Assembly: GCA_947631535.1 (NCBI GenBank)
Contig: CANRLU010000011.1
Coordinates: 1 to 37,375, forward strand
Origin: an uncultured Clostridia bacterium
GTDB taxonomy: Bacteria > Bacillota > Clostridia > Oscillospirales > Ruminococcaceae
DNA length: 37,375 nt
Direction of reading: 5' to 3'
Shown here: positions 24,747 through 32,762 of the stretch, in pieces
Layout of the letters: each line of letters opens with the position of its first letter
Position numbering within the stretch: the first letter of the stretch is position 1
Position numbers and translations under genes: made by a program
Notes under the pieces: model-generated
The model's database searches: none
What the model saw: only the letters and a program-made list of their open reading frames with translations
What the model was told of the DNA's origin: nothing

Positions 24747-27362
24747 ATGAAGCGATTATTTTCGATCATTACAGCCGTTGTAATGCTGTGCGGATTATGC
24801 GGATTATGCGGCTGTTCAGCAGGAAGCAAAGAGCCCGGACTTACCGCTCCCGAGACCACCGCTATAGCGGAAGCGGAGCTTAGCGAACAGACCGTGACCG
24901 CAGAGGCTACCGAGCCCGTTACCACCGCGACCGAAGCGACCACCACGGAGGCGACGACCACCGAAGCCACGACAACGGAGGCAACTACCACCACGGTGAC
25001 CACTACCACCGAAGCGACGACCACCACCGTTACCACCACTACCGCCGCGACTACCACAACTCCCGCGCCGACAACGCCTGCAACGACTACTACCCCCGTC
25101 CCGACGACCGTCGCCACGACCACGACTCCGGCTCCGACCACCGTCGCCACGACTACGACTCCGGCTCCGACCACCGCCGCGACCGCTGCGGCGACTAACA
25201 CCTCTCAGAAGAGCTCGAAATTCCGCAGGCCGCTCTCAAACGAAATGCCGATGCTGATAGTACATATCGACACCTGGTGCTTCCCCGACCCGCAGAAGGT
25301 GATAAACCTTATCCCCAAGGAGCTCAGGCCTTATGTTGTGTTCAACATCTCCCTCTCGATAGGCCACGACGACAACGGCGTTTTCCAGCGCTCGGGTTCG
25401 GGCGAAAACGGCGGCTACGAGACGGCTAAATCCTGGATACGCGCCTGCGCCGAGGAAAGAGTGTGGGTAATGGTGCAGCCCGCGAGCGGCGGATTCAGCA
25501 ACTTCCCCGACTATAAGAAGGACGACGACCTCGAGGAGACCCTCTTCGGCGAATTCTTCCGCGATTATCCCAACTTTATAGGCTTCAACTACTGCGAGCA
25601 GTTCTGGGGCTTCGACGACAAATACGACCAGGCCGGCACGAAGCGCTCTCCCACCCTGCCGCAGCGCTATGAGCACTTCGGAAACCTGCTTGAGCTCTGC
25701 AACAAATACGGCGGATATCTCGTCGTAAGCTGGTGCGGAAATCAGTGGGGGCAGTGGTGCAGCCCGCTCGCGCAGCTTAAAACTCACAGCTACTTCGCAA
25801 GTCAGCTCTCGAAATATGCCGACAACTTCATTCTCTGCGACAAATACACCCAGAGCTCCTACAAGCACGATGTCCAGAGCCAGGTGCTCGGGTTCTACCT
25901 CTCGGGATACTGCGGCAACTTCGGCGTGAGATACGACGAGACCGCCTGGAGCGACAACATCGACGGCGAATACACGCAGTCCACCGGCCTCTCGATAATG
26001 CTCGAAAGTATGCTTATGAACGGCGCCACCGTTATAGACGGCCCCGAGCTAATATGGGCCGACGATATCCACGAGATAGGCAGCACCAACGACTCCGACG
26101 GCTATAAGTCCCGCCAGTGGGATACCTATGACGTCTTCGACAACGTGACCTTGGATATGTTCAAGAAGATAGTTGACGGCTCGCTGAGGATACCTACCCG
26201 CGAAGAGGTCATTAAGAGAACGAAAGTCGCGATAATCCAGGACGTCACCTCGGGAAACGACGACCAGAAGTTCTGCACGCCCGAAAATCTCTTTGAAGGG
26301 GTCTACCGCCTCAAGGGCGACGGCGGTCTGCGCAACAACTTCTATCACTACAAGACCACCGGCAGGTATCCCACCATACCCGAAATATACAGGTTCAAGA
26401 ACCGTAACCTCGAAAGTCAGTTCACCAAGCTCGTAAAGGCATCGTCATACAACAGCACCTGGGGATCCGTGAGCAACAAGATGAGCGATCTCAATATGCT
26501 CTTCCCCGAGGAATACACCGGAGATATGTATGCCGCAAGGCTTGAAAACACCTGGTTCACCTACAGCTATTATCTGAAGAATCAGGCCGCGAACGCAACT
26601 CTCGACCTTAAATACAACACCTGCGATTCGCTGGGTCTGAAATACTCAATGTATTCTTCGGGAATAATCAGGGAATATCCCGACCACATAGATTTCTGGC
26701 TCAACAACTACGACGACAACAACGCCCGCACCCTCCGTACCGACGTTATCACCATCAAAGGCGCCTCGCAGAAGCCGGAATTCACCCTTACCGCGCGCAC
26801 TTCCTCGCAGGTGAAGCCCTCGGCCGAAGAGAGCTGGTCTGACGGCGTTTACACCCTCACCGTAAAGCACAACGGCCCCGTTGACATAACAATAAAGTGC
26901 AGCGGCACTGCGGAGGGCAGAAAGACCTCTTACACCAAGACCACCCTCAGCGAGCCCAAAAAACCTGCGGCCTACACCGGCGAGCGCCAGTATGAGGCGG
27001 AATGTTTTGAAACAAAGGGCGTTGAAAGGGTAGTAACCAACGGCTACGGCACCGGCAACGAAGGCTATACCGCACAGGGATATCTGATATTCGGCCGCGA
27101 GAACGCCTCCGTTAAAGACACCGTTTCGGTGCTCGAAGAGGGAGAACACGTTCTCGGGATAAGGTATTCCGTAACCTCCGACGCAACTCTCGCCCTTTAT
27201 GTGAACGGCACAAAGGTGGGCAATATAACCCTGCCGAAGTCCTCGGGCTGGAGCACCAAGAAGTTCAACGTGACCCTTAAAAAGGGCTCGAACAAAATTG
27301 AGCTCAAAGCCGAGAGTTGGCTCAGTTCAAAGCTGCTGCTCGACAACTTCACTCTGAAATAA
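24747..27362 (+). CDS. GH98 glycoside hydrolase lipoprotein with Thr/Pro-rich linker and C-terminal CBM-like domain
   Basis: The 871-residue precursor has a lipoprotein-type signal (LCGC, Cys23). A roughly 115-residue Thr/Ala/Pro linker (about 40-157) ends in 11-residue TVATTTTPAPT-type repeats. A GH98 catalytic domain follows (about 159-500), with MLIVHIDTW, FNISLSIGHDDNG, the FNYCEQFWGFDD block (Glu284, probable catalytic acid) and DGPELIWADD (Glu434). A beta-domain comes next, and the C-terminal part (about 745-871, YEAECFETKG to LLLDNFTLK) resembles CBM6/CBM35. GH98 includes endo-beta-galactosidases that cut blood-group glycans and endoxylanases acting on branched glucuronoarabinoxylan. 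The GH43 gene nearby favours the xylan reading. It has a GGAGG ribosome binding site, and only a weak promoter (TTGTTA-N16-TATAGA, 24629-24656) is visible. Confidence 0.9.
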   Translation: MKRLFSIITAVVMLCGLCGLCGCSAGSKEPGLTAPETTAIAEAELSEQTVTAEATEPVTTATEATTTEATTTEATTTEATTTTVTTTTEATTTTVTTTTAATTTTPAPTTPATTTTPVPTTVATTTTPAPTTVATTTTPAPTTAATAAATNTSQKSSKFRRPLSNEMPMLIVHIDTWCFPDPQKVINLIPKELRPYVVFNISLSIGHDDNGVFQRSGSGENGGYETAKSWIRACAEERVWVMVQPASGGFSNFPDYKKDDDLEETLFGEFFRDYPNFIGFNYCEQFWGFDDKYDQAGTKRSPTLPQRYEHFGNLLELCNKYGGYLVVSWCGNQWGQWCSPLAQLKTHSYFASQLSKYADNFILCDKYTQSSYKHDVQSQVLGFYLSGYCGNFGVRYDETAWSDNIDGEYTQSTGLSIMLESMLMNGATVIDGPELIWADDIHEIGSTNDSDGYKSRQWDTYDVFDNVTLDMFKKIVDGSLRIPTREEVIKRTKVAIIQDVTSGNDDQKFCTPENLFEGVYRLKGDGGLRNNFYHYKTTGRYPTIPEIYRFKNRNLESQFTKLVKASSYNSTWGSVSNKMSDLNMLFPEEYTGDMYAARLENTWFTYSYYLKNQAANATLDLKYNTCDSLGLKYSMYSSGIIREYPDHIDFWLNNYDDNNARTLRTDVITIKGASQKPEFTLTARTSSQVKPSAEESWSDGVYTLTVKHNGPVDITIKCSGTAEGRKTSYTKTTLSEPKKPAAYTGERQYEAECFETKGVERVVTNGYGTGNEGYTAQGYLIFGRENASVKDTVSVLEEGEHVLGIRYSVTSDATLALYVNGTKVGNITLPKSSGWSTKKFNVTLKKGSNKIELKAESWLSSKLLLDNFTLK
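25070..25192 (+). repeat. 33-base tandem repeat coding the Thr/Pro linker
   Basis: Near-identical 33-base units (containing GTCGCCACGAC and ACGACTCCGGCTCCGAC) code for 11-residue TVATTTTPAPT-type repeats inside the GH98 linker. Copies differ mostly at third positions, and more degenerate Thr-rich units precede them. Confidence 0.75.
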
Positions 27363-27380
27363 ACGCATAAAATCATAAAA

Positions 27381-27412
27381 ATAAGGGAGCCGAACGGCTC
27401 CCCTTATTTTTT
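27381..27412. terminator. Bidirectional terminator between the GH98 and GH30 genes
   Basis: ATAAGGGAGCCG pairs with CGGCTCCCCTTAT (one bulged C) over a two-base loop, with T runs in both directions. It lies between two convergent genes. Confidence 0.85.
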
Positions 27413-27414
27413 GC

Positions 27415-29439
27415 TCACTTCAGCTTATAAAGCTTTATTTCGGCGATGTTGCAAAGATAGTCTCCCCCGCCCGACGGAACGTCGTAGCGGATATAGCGGT
27501 ATTCGCTGCCTTTGAGCATCGCGAAGTTCCAGCCGGTGGCGGGAGAAGCGGTTATCTCGTAAAGCTCCGTCCAGTCCTTGCCGTTGTCGGAACCGTAGAA
27601 CTTTCCGCCCACCATTCTTCCGGCAAAACCGCTCCTCGGGGCAAATCCTATAGCGTCGAACTCCGTCTTCTTTCCGAGGTCGATCTCAAGCCAGCCGTCG
27701 GCAACGCCGTCAAAGAAAGTGTCGGTTCTGCCGTCGATAACGTGGTCCACGGTGTCAGAACCGTTATTCCAAGCCGTAGAACCGGTTATCTTCGCCTTCT
27801 TCATCGAGACTTCCTCGAGGTCGGTGCTGCCCGCCTTGGCGTTGTGAAGAACGAACGTCGTGACGGAATTTCCCTTTAATTCGGCGACAAATCCGCCGTC
27901 GTAGGTGTAAATGTCGTCGAGCTCGGCCCACTGTTCGCCGTCGTCTCTGCTGCCGCTCGTGCGGGTGACGTTTACCCTGCTTCCTATCGTCTCGAACTGC
28001 GAGAGGTCGAAGTTAAAGGTGCGGTCAGAAGCCTTGGGGTTTATCGCGACTACTACGAGGGTGCCGTCGGCTTCGTTATAGGCGGCTATGGAGTCGTCTC
28101 CGGTGCTGATAAGGGTGTATCCCGGGCGGATATAGCGCGTAAACTGACCCATAGTGTAGTATTTCTGAGTGAGGATTATGTCGTCGTTGTCGTGGTCGGC
28201 TACGGCAAGGCCCCAATAGCCGGTGTTGAGGTCTATCATACCCGAATCCTGCCGCCCGAGATAGCCCTCGGCGCAGATATGCTTGTCGATAGCCTGCCAC
28301 ATTACCCACGCGGCCGGTGTGAGGGAATTCATATCCGAGATTATCTTTTCGCCGAACCAGATAGCGGCGCCCATTTCTCCGGCGTCTTCGCCCGCGGAGC
28401 CGTTGCCGTCCACTTCGCTCATCCAGAGCTTAAAGCCTTCGTCGAGCGAGAGCTGACCGAGCTCCCCTGCCCTCGTGGGGTTATAAGTGTGGGTGTTTAT
28501 CCTGCCGATAACCTTTTTTGCGGCGTCGGAATAGGACTGATACTCAATTATCTGGAGCTCGGTTGAGGTCTCGTCGCTCGCGGCAACGATAACGTTGTCG
28601 AGGTCATACTGCTTGAGCGCCTCGGCGGTGAGCTCGATTATCTTCGACTGTGCCTCGCCGGCGTCGAAGTGGCAGCCCTCCTGCTTATAGCTGTAGGCTC
28701 CCCAGAAGTTGGTGTTGGGCTCGTTCATCGGGGAAACGCTCGTTACCGTTATCCCGAGGCGGTTCTGAATGTAATCGGTCACGTGTGCGAGATATTCCGC
28801 AAATGCCTCGTAGGAATCCTCCCTGAGATTGTTTTTGTTGGAATCCGTTCCGCCCGACGAGCAGCCGCTGACCGTCATAAAGTAAGGCGGGGAATTCGAG
28901 AACACCTCGACTATCGCGCTGTCCCCCGCGGCTTTTACGCAGCGGTCGAGGACGTTGAGCTGGTTGTAGTCGGCGGTATAGTCGTAGTTGCCGTCTTTGT
29001 CCATCCAGCCGGGGACCATCGAGTCGGTCCTCGTGATGTGAGTGTGCGAGGGGTCGTCGCCGCCGCCGATGTTATATCTCATAATGTTCATCTTCAGGCC
29101 GTCTTCGCCGAAGAAAAGGTCCGCCGCCTGCTGCGCGAGACTGTCGGAATATCCGACTCTGTTGGCCCACCAGCAGAGGCTCGTGCCCCAGCCCTCGAAG
29201 ACGCCGCCGTTCTGCTTAAAGGCGTTGAGCGGCGAAACCGTGACCGTCGCGTCGATATTTACGCTGTCCGGCGTGACTATGAGCGAAGGGTCGATGTATT
29301 CCTCGGTCACTTCGGGAGCAGTGCCCGCATTTTCGGCATTTTCAGCATTTTCCGCCTCGCCGGCGCATCCTGCAAGCATACCCGCCATTGCAATGCCGAG
29401 CATAAGTGAAACAACTCTTTTCAAAATTATATTTTTCAT
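27415..29439 (-). CDS. GH30 family glycoside hydrolase lipoprotein with C-terminal F5/8C (CBM32-like) domain
   Basis: The likely start is the ATG at 29439 (674 residues), which directly opens a signal sequence with lipobox LAGC (Cys25); the listed start adds 28 residues lacking signal character. After an AENAEN-rich linker, a (beta/alpha)8 GH30 domain (about 65-440) shows FEGWGTSLCWWANRVG, MRYNIGGGDDP, SNSPPYFMT, the acid/base SPMNEP (Glu240) and the nucleophile LWMSEVDG (Glu342). A beta-sandwich follows, then an F5/8 type C domain (about 545-674). The WGTSLCWWA block is unlike the GH30_8 xylanases and looks closer to the subfamily with endo-beta-1,6-galactanases, so the substrate is open. 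It is membrane-tethered and has its own promoter. Confidence 0.9.
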   Translation of the reverse strand: MKNIILKRVVSLMLGIAMAGMLAGCAGEAENAENAENAGTAPEVTEEYIDPSLIVTPDSVNIDATVTVSPLNAFKQNGGVFEGWGTSLCWWANRVGYSDSLAQQAADLFFGEDGLKMNIMRYNIGGGDDPSHTHITRTDSMVPGWMDKDGNYDYTADYNQLNVLDRCVKAAGDSAIVEVFSNSPPYFMTVSGCSSGGTDSNKNNLREDSYEAFAEYLAHVTDYIQNRLGITVTSVSPMNEPNTNFWGAYSYKQEGCHFDAGEAQSKIIELTAEALKQYDLDNVIVAASDETSTELQIIEYQSYSDAAKKVIGRINTHTYNPTRAGELGQLSLDEGFKLWMSEVDGNGSAGEDAGEMGAAIWFGEKIISDMNSLTPAAWVMWQAIDKHICAEGYLGRQDSGMIDLNTGYWGLAVADHDNDDIILTQKYYTMGQFTRYIRPGYTLISTGDDSIAAYNEADGTLVVVAINPKASDRTFNFDLSQFETIGSRVNVTRTSGSRDDGEQWAELDDIYTYDGGFVAELKGNSVTTFVLHNAKAGSTDLEEVSMKKAKITGSTAWNNGSDTVDHVIDGRTDTFFDGVADGWLEIDLGKKTEFDAIGFAPRSGFAGRMVGGKFYGSDNGKDWTELYEITASPATGWNFAMLKGSEYRYIRYDVPSGGGDYLCNIAEIKLYKLK

Positions 29440-29484
29440 TTTCTTTCCGCCTTTCCGGTAGTTGTACGTTTGGATTATGCCAAA

Positions 29485-29513
29485 ATTATAACACCGCCTT
29501 TTTTTATTTTCAA
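29485..29513 (-). promoter_or_regulatory. Promoter of the GH30 gene
   Basis: On the minus strand, TTGAAA (29508-29513), a 17-base spacer and a consensus TATAAT (29485-29490). Confidence 0.7.
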
Positions 29514-29584
29514 GCTTTGTCAAAGGATTTTTGCGGCAAAATAAATTTCGTTATTATCTGTCAATATTATTTAGTTATTTATCA

Positions 29585-29613
29585 TTCAAAGACGGCTGAA
29601 AAAGTGGTAGAAT
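29585..29613 (+). promoter_or_regulatory. Promoter of the DUF3237-like gene
   Basis: TTCAAA (29585-29590), a 17-base spacer and TAGAAT (29608-29613). The -10 context (GTGGTAGAATA) resembles that of the permease gene at 32712. Confidence 0.45.
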
Positions 29614-29646
29614 AGCAATATCACCTCAAAAAAGGAGACGACTAAA

Positions 29647-30363
29647 ATGAAAAAAGCAATAATCGCGATAGTTGCGGTACTCGCGGCGGCAGCCTGCTTC
29701 TTTGCGGGGACGGTAGCGGCTCGGGCAAGCGAGGGCGGAAGCCAAAACGGCGCCGACCAGAAAGAGCCCCCGAAGTCCGGCGCAGCAGCCGCCGAAGACG
29801 TTATCACCGAAGAGGAGGAGCCCGTAATGAAACCTCACAACGTATTCTTCTCGCCCAACACCGGCAGCGACGAACGCGGCGACGCCTCGCAGTGGAACCC
29901 CGTGAAAACCAAGGAAAAAGCCGAAGAGCTCGCCAAAAACATAACCCTCGCCGAAGACGAGGAGATAGTCCTGCTCGAATATATGATGACCGTTGACGTT
30001 AAAACTCAGGCGGCGGCGGGAGTATTCTCCGACGCGGGCGGCGTGAATATGATACCCTTCACCGGCAGTGCCGACGGCTATTACTTCAAGGGCGACATAG
30101 TGGGCACCGGCTGCGACACCCAGAAGTACGCCCCCAACGACGGCGGCGTGATGTTCTCGGCAAGGTATATGCTCAAGGGCAAGGATTACACCGGCCAGTC
30201 CTGCAGCATATTCATTGAGAACAACGGCCCCGCGCTCGACCTCTGCGTTCCGACTGTCATCACCGACAGCAAGGCCCTCGCCGATTGGCAGGACTACGAC
30301 CTGCGTGCAATAGTCGTACCCGTGGACGGCGGCGTTTCGGTAAACGTCTACAGGATCCACTGA
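29647..30363 (+). CDS. Secreted DUF3237-like protein
   Basis: The 238-residue protein has a signal peptide or N-terminal anchor (residues 1-25), then an Ala/Glu-rich linker to about 60. The remaining domain has blocks reminiscent of DUF3237, a small beta-barrel family of unknown function: GYYFKGDIVGTGCDTQKY, MFSARYMLKGKDYTG and IFIENNG. I rest the family call on these three blocks alone. AAAGGAG precedes the ATG. It is divergent from the GH30 lipoprotein gene with about 200 bases between starts, so a shared response to a carbohydrate is possible. Its role is unknown. Confidence 0.75.
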   Translation: MKKAIIAIVAVLAAAACFFAGTVAARASEGGSQNGADQKEPPKSGAAAAEDVITEEEEPVMKPHNVFFSPNTGSDERGDASQWNPVKTKEKAEELAKNITLAEDEEIVLLEYMMTVDVKTQAAAGVFSDAGGVNMIPFTGSADGYYFKGDIVGTGCDTQKYAPNDGGVMFSARYMLKGKDYTGQSCSIFIENNGPALDLCVPTVITDSKALADWQDYDLRAIVVPVDGGVSVNVYRIH

Positions 30364-30381
30364 AAACAGCTCGGATAAAAT

Positions 30382-30423
30382 GAACGGCGCTCCCCGTCTT
30401 ATAAGACGGGAACGCCGTTTTCT
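30382..30423 (+). terminator. Terminator after the DUF3237-like gene
   Basis: Nested stems AACGGCG/CGCCGTT and CCCGTCTT/AAGACGGG with an ATA loop, followed by TTTTC. A second hairpin (about 30428-30452, GGGAATCCGC/GCGGACTCCC) follows immediately. Confidence 0.8.
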
Positions 30424-30580
30424 CTCGGGAATCCGCACAAAAGCGGACTCCCGCTTTTTGCTTCACTCCATCTCCATTGTTGGCTTTCTGTCAGATATAT
30501 AATACCACGTTTGTTCGCGCTTTTGGTGTTCTTAAAAAAGACTTTTTTAAACAATGGAAAAACCGCAGTATATCGGGCAA

Positions 30581-31228
30581 TTACAGCTTGAAGCACTTCT
30601 GTATCGCCTTCTGCTCGCCGAGGACGAGGACGGAGCTTTCGGTGTCGAGCAGCGTGTCGGCCGTGACGTTCATATTCAGCTTACCGAGGTCGCGGACGCC
30701 GAGAATGTTGATGCCGTATTTCTTGCGGATATCGAGCTGACCTATCGTTTTGTTATACCACTCCTCGGGTATAGCCACTTCAAAGATGGAATAGCCGTCG
30801 TCGAGCTCGATGTAGTCTAAGATGTGGTCCGAGGTGCAGCGTATGGCAGTCCAGGCCGCGAGCTGCTTTTCGGGGTATACCACCTCGTCGGCGCCGTTGC
30901 GGAGCAAAAACTTCTCCTGAACGCCCCGCGAAGCCCTCGCGATGACCTTTTTCGCACCGAGCTCCTTAAGCAGCGAAGCCGTTTCGAGGGAGCTCTGGAA
31001 ATTGTCTCCTATCGTAACTATGCAGGCGTCGAAACTTTTTATGCCGAGCGATTCGAGAAAGCTCTTGCTTGTACTGTCGCCTATCTGGGCGTTAGTGACG
31101 TATTGAAGAACGGAATTTACCCTCTCTTCGTTTTCGTCCACGGCCATAACCTCGTGGCCGAGCTTGTTGAGCTCTAAAGCGATGTGTTTTCCGAATCTTC
31201 CAAGACCTATGAGCAATATAGATTTCAT
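30581..31228 (-). CDS. ktrA: KtrA/TrkA-type potassium channel regulatory subunit
   Basis: The 215-residue cytosolic protein has an N-terminal RCK/TrkA-N Rossmann domain (GLGRFGKHIALEL, about 8-20; acidic VDENEERV at the ribose end) and a C-terminal TrkA-C domain (about 135-215, IFEVAIPEEWYNKTIGQLDIRKKYGINILGVRD). Rings of this protein gate the KtrB pore in response to nucleotides and, in many Firmicutes, c-di-AMP bound at the C domain. Its start follows the ktrB stop by 10 bases with AGGAGA between, so the pair forms one transcript. Confidence 0.95.
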   Translation of the reverse strand: MKSILLIGLGRFGKHIALELNKLGHEVMAVDENEERVNSVLQYVTNAQIGDSTSKSFLESLGIKSFDACIVTIGDNFQSSLETASLLKELGAKKVIARASRGVQEKFLLRNGADEVVYPEKQLAAWTAIRCTSDHILDYIELDDGYSIFEVAIPEEWYNKTIGQLDIRKKYGINILGVRDLGKLNMNVTADTLLDTESSVLVLGEQKAIQKCFKL

Positions 31229-31238
31229 AAAAATTCTC

Positions 31239-32564
31239 CTATCCTATCGTCAGTTTTTCCTGCGGGAGCCTTGCGGTGTTGCCCTTCGTGCCCGAAAGCG
31301 CCGCGAATATAAGGGTGAGACCGCCCACGCGCCCGAGATACATCAAAAGAATGAGTATCGCCCTCGAAAGGTGGCCGAGGCCGGGGGTTATGCCGAGGGT
31401 GAGCCCTACCGTTCCGACTGCGGAAGCCGTCTCAAAGAGGCAGGTGAGAAGCGGCAGCTGCTCGACGCGGCTTATGATCAGTCCGCCGCCGATAAACAGC
31501 GTGAGATAAAGCGTGAGGATGGTGGAAGCGCTCCTTACGGTATCTTCGTCGGTGCGCCTGCCGAAGAAGTGGGTATGTTCCCTGCGGCGGAACACCGATA
31601 CCGCCGTCGAAACGAGCACCGCAAGGGTGGTAGTCTTCATTCCGCCGGCAGTGGAACCGGGGGAGCCGCCCACGAGCATAGGTATTATCATCACGGCTAT
31701 GCCGACTTCGCTGAAGGCGTTGAGGTCGGCGGTGTTAAAGCCTGCCGTCCTTGTGGTCACCGACTGAAACACCGACTGCGCTATCCTCTCGCCGATGGGA
31801 AGTCCCGAAAGCTCGCCGAAGAAGAAATACACCGCCGGAAGCAGCACCAAAAGCGCCGAAGTCGTGAATACGACCTTGCTCTGCATACTGTATCTGCGGA
31901 AGTGAAATTTATTCGTCCTTATGTCGTCCCAGGTGAGAAATCCTATGCCGCCTATGGTTATGAGCGATATCACCGCTATGTTTATAAGCGGGTCGGCGCT
32001 GAAATATGTAAGCGAAGAATACTGATCCTTTACGCCCATAAGGTCGAAGCCCGCATTGCAGAAAGCGGAGATCGAATGAAACAGGCTGTACCATATCCCT
32101 TTGAGCAGGCCGAACTCGCGGCAGAACGACGGCGCCATTATGACCGCGCCGGTCAGCTCGAATACTGCGGTAAGCTTTATGATAAAGCCGGTGAGCTTTA
32201 CGACGTCGCCTATTTTATGGGCCGAGATGGCCTCCTGCATAGTGCTGCGCTGCTTAAGGCTTATTTTTCTGCCCGAAAACGAGGCGAGCGCCACCGCAAA
32301 GGTGACAACGCCCATTCCGCCTACCTGAATGAGCATAAGAATTACCGCCTGCCCGAAGCCCGACCAATAGGTGGCCGTATCGCGGACAACGAGGCCGGTA
32401 ATGCATACGGCGGAGGTAGAGGTGAAAACAGCGTCGGCAAAGCTTGCGCCGCCCTCCCCTCTGGTGGATATGGGCAGCATAAGGAGCAGAGCTCCCAAGA
32501 GTATGAAAGCGGCAAAGCCGAGAATTATTATCTGTGACGAAGTCATTTTTCTGAATATCGGCAT
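31239..32564 (-). CDS. ktrB: KtrB/TrkH-type potassium uptake membrane subunit
   Basis: I place the start at the ATG at 32564 (441 residues, beginning MPIFRKMTSSQ); the listed start would lie upstream of the promoter and adds 46 residues without membrane-protein character. The protein has the four M1-P-M2 repeats of the Ktr/Trk family. The pore-loop segments are STSAVCITGLVV, SAFCNAGFDLMG, TRTAGFNTADL and ASAVGTVGLTLG, each with the expected selectivity Gly. It is the potassium path (often sodium-coupled) of the complex gated by KtrA, the next gene. The initiation region GGACGGTGA is a modest ribosome binding site. Confidence 0.95.
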   Translation of the reverse strand: MPIFRKMTSSQIIILGFAAFILLGALLLMLPISTRGEGGASFADAVFTSTSAVCITGLVVRDTATYWSGFGQAVILMLIQVGGMGVVTFAVALASFSGRKISLKQRSTMQEAISAHKIGDVVKLTGFIIKLTAVFELTGAVIMAPSFCREFGLLKGIWYSLFHSISAFCNAGFDLMGVKDQYSSLTYFSADPLINIAVISLITIGGIGFLTWDDIRTNKFHFRRYSMQSKVVFTTSALLVLLPAVYFFFGELSGLPIGERIAQSVFQSVTTRTAGFNTADLNAFSEVGIAVMIIPMLVGGSPGSTAGGMKTTTLAVLVSTAVSVFRRREHTHFFGRRTDEDTVRSASTILTLYLTLFIGGGLIISRVEQLPLLTCLFETASAVGTVGLTLGITPGLGHLSRAILILLMYLGRVGGLTLIFAALSGTKGNTARLPQEKLTIG

Positions 32565-32595
32565 TTTATCACCGTCCGTTCGCGTAATTATATCT

Positions 32596-32624
32596 ATTAT
32601 AACCCTTATCTTCGTCAAACGCAA
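32596..32624 (-). promoter_or_regulatory. Promoter of ktrBA
   Basis: On the minus strand, TTGCGT (32619-32624), a 17-base spacer and a consensus TATAAT (32596-32601). The leader is only about 25 bases, which leaves no room for a riboswitch. Confidence 0.7.
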
Positions 32625-32688
32625 GACAAACGGTAAATTTTTATATTTTTTGCGCCTCGGGACATAAAATTTTTGTCGGCAAATGATA

Positions 32689-32717
32689 TTGCTTTCCTGC
32701 AAAAAAAGTAGTAGAAT
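32689..32717 (+). promoter_or_regulatory. Promoter of the ArsB/SLC13-type permease gene
   Basis: TTGCTT (32689-32694), a 17-base spacer and TAGAAT (32712-32717), divergent from the ktrBA promoter. Confidence 0.5.
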
Positions 32718-32762
32718 ACCGTTGTTTGCGAATACATTATGAGCGGATAAAGAGGTAACGAT

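Noticed and set aside
24650-25201. 183-residue Val-rich minus-strand ORF
   Set aside because: It is the complement of the Thr-codon repeats in the GH98 linker.
30399-30596. 65-residue minus-strand ORF after ktrA
   Set aside because: It covers the terminator hairpins of the DUF3237-like gene and overlaps the end of ktrA; no family features.
31164-32537. 457-residue plus-strand ORF opposite ktrB
   Set aside because: Antisense shadow; highly charged and without domain features, while the opposite strand encodes KtrB.
32565-32762. c-di-AMP (ydaO-type) riboswitch before ktrBA
   Set aside because: Such switches often precede ktr genes, but the promoter lies about 30 bases from the start codon, leaving no room for the aptamer.
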